Below are positions 33,793-39,199 of a stretch of 39,199 bases of DNA, in pieces. The stretch comes from Natronohydrobacter sp. (GTDB lineage: Bacteria > Pseudomonadota > Alphaproteobacteria > Rhodobacterales > Rhodobacteraceae). Numbering within the stretch: the first letter of the stretch is position 1; every line of letters starts with the position of its first letter. The position numbers were made by a program, and so were the translations under genes. The notes under the pieces were generated by a model. The model saw nothing but the letters and a program-made list of their open reading frames with translations, searched no databases and was not told where the DNA came from. The DNA is taken from NCBI GenBank assembly GCA_007116445.1, contig SKIM01000024.1, forward strand, positions 1 through 39,199, read 5' to 3'.

Positions 33793-35133
33793 ATGCGCCT
33801 GACCCGCTATTTTCTGCCCGTGCTGAAAGAAACTCCGTCGGAAGCACAGATTGTCAGCCACAGGCTCATGCTGCGCGCCGGGATGATCAAACAAGCCAGC
33901 GCCGGGATTTATTCCTGGCTGCCGCTGGGGTTCAAGGTGCTGCGACGCATTGAGCAGATCGTCCATGAAGAACAGATCCGCGCGGGCCATATCCCGATGT
34001 TGATGCCGACGCTGCAATCGGCAGAACTCTGGCGCGAATCCGGGCGCTATGATGATTACGGCCAGGAAATGCTGCGGATCACGGATCGCCACGGGCGCGA
34101 CATGCTCTATGGGCCAACGAATGAAGAGCTGATCACTGATATTTTCCGCGCGCATGTGAACAGCTACAAGGACCTGCCACTGACGCTCTATCATATTCAG
34201 TGGAAATTCCGCGATGAGGTGCGTCCCCGCTTCGGGGTCATGCGCGGCCGCGAATTCCTGATGAAGGACGGCTACAATTTCGACCTGGACAAGGAAGCGG
34301 CGCTGCACGCCTATAACCGCCATCTGGTCAGCTATCTGCGCAGCTATGAACGTATGGGGCTGCAAGCCATCCCGATGCGCGCCGATGGGGGGCCAATCGG
34401 GGGCGATTACACGCATGAATTTCTTGTGCTGGCCGAAACTGGCGAATCCGAGGTCTTCTATGACAGCGAGATCACGGATCTGAAATTCGGGGCCCGCGCC
34501 GTGGATTACGACTCCGTTTCGGAATGTCAGGCGGTTCTTGAAGAGTTCACCTCGCGCTATGCACGCACGGATGAAACGCATGATACCGCGTTGTTTGCCG
34601 CGCAAGTGCCTGAGGCCCGGCGCAAATCGGCCCGTGGGATCGAAGTCGGGCAAATTTTCTATTTCGGCACCAAATATTCCGATGCCATGGGCGCGACAGT
34701 TGTCGGACCGGACGGCGCGCGGGTGCCAGTGCATATGGGCAGTCACGGTATCGGCGTGTCGCGCTTGCTCGGCGCGATCATCGAGGCCAGCCATGACGAG
34801 CGCGGTATCATCTGGCCCGAAGGTGTGACGCCATTTCATTGCGGGATCATCAATCTCAAACAGGGCGATGCAGCTGCAGATGCGGCCTGCGAGGCCCTTT
34901 ATGCCGCCTTGAGCGCCAAGGGGCTTGAGCCGCTTTATGATGATCGCAGCGAGCGGGCGGGGGCGAAATTCGCAACCATGGATCTGATCGGGCTGCCATG
35001 GCGCATCACGGTCGGTCCGCGCGGGCTGGAAAAAGGAGTGGTGGAGCTAACCTCGCGGCGCACAGGCGAGAGTGAGGAAATGACGCCTGAGGCGGCGATC
35101 GACCGGTTGGCACAGATTTACGCCACACATTAA
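33793..35133 (+). CDS. proS: Prolyl-tRNA synthetase (short form without editing insert)
   Basis: This is a class II synthetase charging tRNA-Pro. It has 446 aa, far shorter than E. coli ProS (572 aa), because it lacks the INS editing domain between motifs 2 and 3; short forms are usual in alphaproteobacteria. Motif 2 is seen as RPRFGVMRGREFLMKD, and motif 3 as HMGSHGIGVSRLLGA. The C-terminal anticodon-binding domain starts near residue 340. Ala-tRNA-Pro editing would need a separate trans-acting protein, which is not in this window. The ATG at 33793 has AAAGG upstream. Confidence 0.95.
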   Translation: MRLTRYFLPVLKETPSEAQIVSHRLMLRAGMIKQASAGIYSWLPLGFKVLRRIEQIVHEEQIRAGHIPMLMPTLQSAELWRESGRYDDYGQEMLRITDRHGRDMLYGPTNEELITDIFRAHVNSYKDLPLTLYHIQWKFRDEVRPRFGVMRGREFLMKDGYNFDLDKEAALHAYNRHLVSYLRSYERMGLQAIPMRADGGPIGGDYTHEFLVLAETGESEVFYDSEITDLKFGARAVDYDSVSECQAVLEEFTSRYARTDETHDTALFAAQVPEARRKSARGIEVGQIFYFGTKYSDAMGATVVGPDGARVPVHMGSHGIGVSRLLGAIIEASHDERGIIWPEGVTPFHCGIINLKQGDAAADAACEALYAALSAKGLEPLYDDRSERAGAKFATMDLIGLPWRITVGPRGLEKGVVELTSRRTGESEEMTPEAAIDRLAQIYATH

Positions 35134-35354
35134 TCGCAGAGGGTTCATGCGATGCGGCGCCCCACGCTTGCATGGGCGCACCACCCAGACGGGCGCAAAG
35201 GCGCTTTGTCCGCCCGCTATGTTTCACAGCCATGGCATTTCTTTGGCGGCGGGCCACCCTGCAGTTTCGTCCAGATCCCCATGCGCTGCTGCACAGCGAC
35301 GCCAATTGACCCCAGGGCGCTCTTCGTTAGCATAATGTGCAAACGGAGAAAAAT
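35134..35354. other. 221-bp intergenic region with inverted repeats, no clear gene
   Basis: The region after proS contains GCGCCC-N11-GGGCGC around 35157-35179. It also contains a stronger hairpin, GGGCG-CAAAG-GCG-CTTTG-TC-CGCCC (35191-35215), with a 2-nt bulge. No T run follows, so neither is a clear rho-independent terminator. The right end must hold the promoter of the hemerythrin gene. I see no convincing FnrL-type palindrome. Confidence 0.45.
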
Positions 35355-35918
35355 ATGAGAGAAAGCACCCTATCAGCTCGCGATCGCTTGCCTGACCCAT
35401 TGCGCGTTCTGCTGGCGCAATACCCGCGCGACATCTGGGCGAGCCATCAGAATTTTGACGGGCTGACACGTTTCTGGCTGGAGCGGCATCTGATGTTCCG
35501 CAGGGCCTTGGCACAGTGGCAAGACGAAACGCGCGGCTTTCTTGACCAAAGGCGCGAGGCGCGTGCTTATCGCCAAATGACTGCGCGTATCGGGGGATTC
35601 CTGATCAATGAGCTGCATGGCCACCACCATATCGAGGATACACATTATTTTCCGATCCTCTCTGCAGCGGAGACGAGACTGGCGCGGGGGTTTGACTTGC
35701 TTGATGCGGATCACCACGAACTCGATGTTGTGTTGAACGCATTGACTGAGGCAGCGAACACGCATCTGCAATCCCTTTCAGCGAACGAAGACGCCCAGGC
35801 CAGCGCAGGCGCATTGTTGCGGCAGTTGGAGGGGTTCGAGACTTTTCTGAACCGGCATCTGGTGGATGAGGAAGAACTGGTTGTCCCGGTGATCCTGCAC
35901 CATGCCCTAAAATTCTGA
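35355..35918 (+). CDS. Hemerythrin-like (HHE) di-iron domain protein
   Basis: This is a 187-aa four-helix bundle that likely binds a di-iron centre. Candidate ligands are spread over the helices: H45, the HGHHHIED cluster (88-95), the DADHHELD segment (117-124) and H168 with D171/E172 in NRHLVDEE. The function could be oxygen or nitric-oxide sensing, iron storage or repair of iron-sulfur clusters; the sequence does not decide. The start ATG at 35355 has GGAG 7-8 nt upstream; an upstream GTG at 35337 lacks a site. It is a single-gene unit. Confidence 0.85.
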   Translation: MRESTLSARDRLPDPLRVLLAQYPRDIWASHQNFDGLTRFWLERHLMFRRALAQWQDETRGFLDQRREARAYRQMTARIGGFLINELHGHHHIEDTHYFPILSAAETRLARGFDLLDADHHELDVVLNALTEAANTHLQSLSANEDAQASAGALLRQLEGFETFLNRHLVDEEELVVPVILHHALKF

Positions 35919-36035
35919 ACTGGGTCAGAAATCAGTCAGACAGAGAAAGGAATTTGTGCGCTGCGCTGCAGATACGGCCAGTGATCGAAGGTCGGAGAGG
36001 ATCCTGGCCTGTGCGATGAGATCGGCCTCAGGAAA

Positions 36036-36119
36036 ACGCGTGCAGGGGGCATCGAGCCCCCGGCACGCGTTGGGCCGCAGGCCCAAACCCGCCCCAAGAG
36101 GGCCAAGGGCCCCCTTGGG
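36036..36119. repeat. Array of three consecutive hairpins between convergent genes
   Basis: Three inverted repeats follow one another. (1) 36036-36070: ACGCGTGC/GCACGCGT outside and GGGGGC/GCCCCC inside, a 14-bp stem with one A.G mismatch and a 5-nt loop. (2) 36070-36086: TTGGGCC-GCA-GGCCCAA. (3) 36093-36119: CCCAAG.GGGCC pairing with GGCCC.CTTGGG, with one mismatch. Because the region separates the hemerythrin gene (plus strand) and the MotB-like gene (minus strand), it probably serves as a bidirectional transcription boundary. It could also be a dispersed palindromic repeat. Confidence 0.7.
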
Positions 36120-36132
36120 TATCCCCCGCGCG

Positions 36133-37908
36133 TTATCGCTCGGTCAGTTTCAATTCGATCCGGCGATTGCGGCTTCGCGCCTCTGGTGTATTCGCAGGAT
36201 CGACAGGTCTGTATTCACCAAAACCTGCGGCAGACAGCCGATGCGCAGGAAAGCCGCGCTCTTCGGTCAGGTAACGGACAACCGACAGCGCTCGCGCCTG
36301 GCTCAGCGCCCAATTGTCAGCGAATGCCCCACCCGGACCAATGGGCAAATTGTCGGTATGTCCTTCGACCTGCAGGATCCAGTCGATCTCGGACGGGATT
36401 CGATCTGCAACATCGCCCAGAATCGCCACGACATTGCCGATCTGCGCACGCCCCTCGGGTGCGAGATCGGCAGACCCGAGTTCAAACAGTACTTCAGAAG
36501 AGAACACGAAACGGTCACCGACGATCTCAACACCGTCGCGGCCTTCCAGAACCTGACGCAACTGGCCAAAAAACTCTGACTGAAAGCTTTCCAGCCGCGC
36601 TCGTTCCGCCGCCTCCAGGTCAGCGCGGCGCCGTTCTTCGGTGGCCAACTGCGCCAGCGCCAGATTAAGATCTGCGCCAAGGCTTTCAATCTGCGTTTGT
36701 GCAGCGTCATCGCGCGCGCGCGCCTCGCCCAGCAGATCCTGCAATCCCCCCACCTGACTGCGCAAGGCTGCGACCTGCTGGTTAAGCAATTCGATCCGGC
36801 GCTGATCTTCCGCGATCTGCGCATCCTGCTCGGCAAGCTGCTCTTGCGCAAGATTGCGCAAGGCCGCGAGGCGCTCACGCTCGGAGATCTCCACCTCCAG
36901 CGCAGTTTCGCTCTGGGCCTGCGCCGCGCGCGCAGCGGCAAGCAAGGTCAGCGTGTCTTCCGCACGCTGGCGCTCCTCTTCCAGCGCCAATGTCATCGCG
37001 GTCAACTCGGTATCGGCACGATCCAACCGCCGCCGCAACGTTTCAGCCGCCGCGGCATCGGCAAGACGGGCCTGTTCTTCTGCACTCAGTTCAGCCTCGA
37101 CCCCCTGCAACCTTTCGCGCAGCATCTCGGCGGCGGCACGTTGCGTGACGATCTCGGCTTCTGCCGCATCCAGTTCGCCGCGCAGCGTTGTCTCCGTCTC
37201 TTGCTGTTTTGCAAGCGCCTGCTGCGTCGCCAGGAGGCTTGCGGCCAATTGCGCAAGCGATGCTTCGGAACGCGCCGCCTCCGCTCGCGCCTCGGCAAGG
37301 GCGGCATCCACGGCATCTGCACGCAAGGCGGCAAGCCGCGCGGCCTCTGCCTCGGCCGTCACCTCTTCGCGCAAGCGCGCCAATGCCAGATCCAGCGCGT
37401 CGCGTTCGGCCAAGGCTTCGGTTCTTTCCGCCTCTGCCGCGGCCAGATCTGCGCCGAGCGCTGCGCTTTTTGCAAGTGCAGTGTCGCGCGCCACGATCAA
37501 GGCTGCGACCTGGGCCTCAAAATCGCTGATCCGCGCCTGCGCCTGGTCCAGTTCAGCGCCACGCGCAGACAGATCACGATCGAGGCGTGTGATCTGTGCG
37601 GCCTGCGCTGCCGCCAGCGCACGCGATTCGCTCAGGTCGCCCGAAAGCTCTGTCACCTGCCCTTCAAGCGTCGCAACCCGAGCCCGCGACAAACCAAGCG
37701 CATCGACCAGGGACGCGACCTCGGCCGACAATCCTTCGAGTTGCGTGTCCTGCGCGGAAATCGTGTCACGCAAGACAAATTGCACGATCATGAAAATCGA
37801 CAACACAAACATCAGCACCAGCAAAAGCGCCGTCATCGCATCGACGAAACCCGGCCAGATGGCGCCGCTGACGTCGCGACGTTGCCCTGATCTGCGCGCC
37901 AGTGCCAT
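36133..37908 (-). CDS. MotB-like motor subunit with long coiled coil and OmpA peptidoglycan-binding domain
   Basis: This is a 591-aa inner-membrane protein. A basic N-terminus (cytoplasmic) leads to one transmembrane helix (25-46) that begins with FVDAMTALLL; D23 matches the proton-binding Asp of MotB (ADMMTAL type). Residues 50-448 are almost pure alpha-helical heptad sequence, rich in Ala, Glu, Leu and Arg, with no Pro or Cys. The C-terminal 465-591 is an OmpA/MotB-type domain with FELGSADL, QVEGHTDNLPIG and SRNRRIELKL. The ATG at 37908 lies 4 bp after the stop of the MotA-like gene, so the two are coupled. It differs from MotB and ZorB, whose linkers are much shorter. Confidence 0.88.
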   Translation of the reverse strand: MALARRSGQRRDVSGAIWPGFVDAMTALLLVLMFVLSIFMIVQFVLRDTISAQDTQLEGLSAEVASLVDALGLSRARVATLEGQVTELSGDLSESRALAAAQAAQITRLDRDLSARGAELDQAQARISDFEAQVAALIVARDTALAKSAALGADLAAAEAERTEALAERDALDLALARLREEVTAEAEAARLAALRADAVDAALAEARAEAARSEASLAQLAASLLATQQALAKQQETETTLRGELDAAEAEIVTQRAAAEMLRERLQGVEAELSAEEQARLADAAAAETLRRRLDRADTELTAMTLALEEERQRAEDTLTLLAAARAAQAQSETALEVEISERERLAALRNLAQEQLAEQDAQIAEDQRRIELLNQQVAALRSQVGGLQDLLGEARARDDAAQTQIESLGADLNLALAQLATEERRRADLEAAERARLESFQSEFFGQLRQVLEGRDGVEIVGDRFVFSSEVLFELGSADLAPEGRAQIGNVVAILGDVADRIPSEIDWILQVEGHTDNLPIGPGGAFADNWALSQARALSVVRYLTEERGFPAHRLSAAGFGEYRPVDPANTPEARSRNRRIELKLTER

Positions 37909-37912
37909 GCCT

Positions 37913-39121
37913 TCAGCCCCCGTCAGAGCGTTGCGGCGCGACCCGGCCTGCAAGCAATCGCACCGCCTCGGTCAGATCAGCCAGATCAGCGCGCAACTCC
38001 GCAGTTGTCTCGACACGACCAGCGGACAACTCTTCGGAAATACGCAAAAGCTGCGCGTCGATATTGCGCAGACGCAGACGCGTTTCAGCCTGCGCCGCAG
38101 GGCTGATCGTCTCGGCCTGCGCCTGAAAATGCGCCAGAAGTGCTTCCTGACCATAAGCGAGACGATCAAATTCAGGACGCATATCGACAGAGCGCGGCGC
38201 ATCATCATCCGTCTGCCGACCTTCAGCCAGCCGGTCTATTGCCGCGACCAGATGACCCAAAGCCTGATCAAGCGCCGCGCGCTCCTGATCCGCGCGCAGC
38301 TGCTGACGGTACAGCAAGTCGATTTGCTCGGCCATCCCATCGAGCACCTGAACCACTGCCCCCATCTCGCCGCCGCTCTCGACATCCCCGGCAACGCCCA
38401 GCCGCGTGATGGAGCTCAGCCATTCTTCCAACTGGCGATAGAAGCGATTTTGGCCATGACCGGCAAAAAGTTCCAGAAGGCCCACCACGAGCGAGCCGGC
38501 AAGCCCCAGCAGCGACGAGGAAAACGCCGTACCCATGCCCCCAAGCTGCGCTTCAAGCCCCGACATCAGATTGTTGAAGACATCGATCCCCGTGGCGGAG
38601 TCATCAGGGGCGAGCGAGCGGATCGTGTCCACTACTGCCGGAACAGTGGTCGCCAGACCGTAGAATGTGCCCAAAAGACCAAGAAAGATCAGCAAAGATA
38701 TGATATAACGCGTGATGTCGCGCAGCTCATCAAGGCGTGTGGCAACCGAATCGAGTATCGAACTGGCCGAACTTGAGCTGATCTTGCTGCCCAGCCCGCG
38801 CCCACGCAACAAGGCCGCAAGCGGCGCAAGCAGCGCTGGCGGGACCGTGGCGTCATGACCCGGCACCTCTCCCACAAAGCCTTCGATCCAGATGATGGAC
38901 CGGTTGAGCTGGATCAACTGCCAGAAGGTCGCAAAGACGCCAAAGACAAAGACCAGAAAAATAAATCCGTTCAGCCAGATATTGGCCAGGAACACACCTG
39001 CGACACGCGGAAGTGCCACCCAGGTTCCAAGCCCTACCAGGGCCAGAACCACCAACATCAGGGCGATCTGGCGGATAGGCCGCGAAAAATATGTCTGCGT
39101 CCCGAGCTGGGATCTGGGCAT
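37913..39121 (-). CDS. MotA/TolQ/ExbB-like proton channel subunit
   Basis: This is a 402-aa inner-membrane protein with four helices (17-37, 47-70, 138-162, 196-219). TM3 carries FLGLLGTFYGLATTVPAVV and TM4 carries MGTAFSSSLLGLAGSL, the ion-channel signatures of the MotA/ExbB family. These two motifs resemble the ZorA form more than ExbB. A cytoplasmic tail of about 180 residues (222-402) is strongly helical and charged. The start ATG at 39121 was chosen because a GGACAAGAG site lies upstream; the frame could extend to 39157 with little support. It is the first gene of the pair, only 42 bp from the window edge after that extension, so further operon genes to the right cannot be excluded. Confidence 0.87.
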   Translation of the reverse strand: MPRSQLGTQTYFSRPIRQIALMLVVLALVGLGTWVALPRVAGVFLANIWLNGFIFLVFVFGVFATFWQLIQLNRSIIWIEGFVGEVPGHDATVPPALLAPLAALLRGRGLGSKISSSSASSILDSVATRLDELRDITRYIISLLIFLGLLGTFYGLATTVPAVVDTIRSLAPDDSATGIDVFNNLMSGLEAQLGGMGTAFSSSLLGLAGSLVVGLLELFAGHGQNRFYRQLEEWLSSITRLGVAGDVESGGEMGAVVQVLDGMAEQIDLLYRQQLRADQERAALDQALGHLVAAIDRLAEGRQTDDDAPRSVDMRPEFDRLAYGQEALLAHFQAQAETISPAAQAETRLRLRNIDAQLLRISEELSAGRVETTAELRADLADLTEAVRLLAGRVAPQRSDGG

Positions 39122-39199
39122 GATCTCTTGTCCTGATCCTCTGATGACCAAAGCCACCCTAGGTCACACAGCGGCTGCTTGCCAACCTGCATTTTCAAA

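Noticed and set aside
35301..35354. FnrL site upstream of the hemerythrin gene
   Set aside because: The stretch AATTGACCCCAGGG has only one half of the TTGAC-N4-GTCAA pattern.
36854..38776. Long antisense reading frame (640 codons) across the coiled-coil gene
   Set aside because: Its predicted protein is a Ser/Arg/Ala-biased string without any domain, caused by the repetitive codon use of the coiled coil on the other strand. It has no ribosome site.
36133..39121. Zorya anti-phage defence (ZorAB)
   Set aside because: The TM3/TM4 motifs and the membrane Asp are similar to ZorA/ZorB, but no ZorC, ZorD or ZorE-type gene is within the window. The long arm sits in the MotB-like protein rather than in the ZorA tail. 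The neighbours are housekeeping genes. It cannot be fully excluded because the right edge is cut.
1..39199. tRNA, rRNA, CRISPR array, insertion sequence or prophage
   Set aside because: No cloverleaf, rRNA core segment, regular direct repeats with spacers, transposase or phage gene was seen.

Overview
The window is chromosomal DNA of a GC-rich alphaproteobacterium. It is most likely a member of the Rhodobacterales (Paracoccaceae/Roseobacteraceae): the liv-type operons, the short ProS, the in-frame RF2, the DUF2189 proteins, the Hint_2 protein and the amidase-PBP1A-RF2 order all fit that group. I see no phage, insertion sequence, CRISPR array, tRNA or rRNA. Coding density is high and every sizeable gene looks intact. 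Only the first gene is cut, by the left edge.

Layout. (1) 1-8064, minus strand: a seven-gene operon, transcribed right to left, with an acyl-CoA ligase, a zinc-ribbon methyltransferase and a complete liv-type ABC importer (livG-livH-livM-livK-livF). The ligase suggests that the imported compound is a carboxylic acid that is then activated with CoA. (2) 8260-12280, plus strand: a hybrid histidine kinase and an OmpR-type regulator, divergent from the import operon, then a universal stress protein and a fumarylacetoacetate hydrolase-family enzyme. (3) 12292-16341, minus strand: cysteine synthase followed by a large MscS-type channel, with a small membrane protein upstream. (4) 16485-19556, minus strand: a Hint-domain autoprocessing protein and two tandem DUF2189 membrane proteins. 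(5) 19657-24774, minus strand: cell-wall amidase, PBP1A and release factor 2. (6) 25010-30971: a DsbA-like protein, thrS, an MFS permease overlapping an alpha/beta hydrolase, and hisN. (7) 31045-35918: an XRE regulator, a quinone oxidoreductase, a Bax-inhibitor-1 protein, proS and a hemerythrin-like protein. (8) 36133-39121, minus strand: a MotA/ExbB-like proton channel protein and a MotB-like partner.

The strongest candidate for an undescribed system is pair (8). The MotB-like subunit keeps the membrane aspartate and the C-terminal OmpA-type peptidoglycan-binding domain, but about 400 proline-free coiled-coil residues separate them. The MotA-like subunit has a 180-residue helical cytoplasmic tail. 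It looks like an ion-driven 5:2-type motor with an unusually long periplasmic arm. Second-tier points are the BI-1 protein lacking both pH-sensing aspartates, the methyltransferase inside the import operon, the divergent two-component pair with repeated TTGCG/CGCAA half-sites, and a triple hairpin array at 36036-36119.
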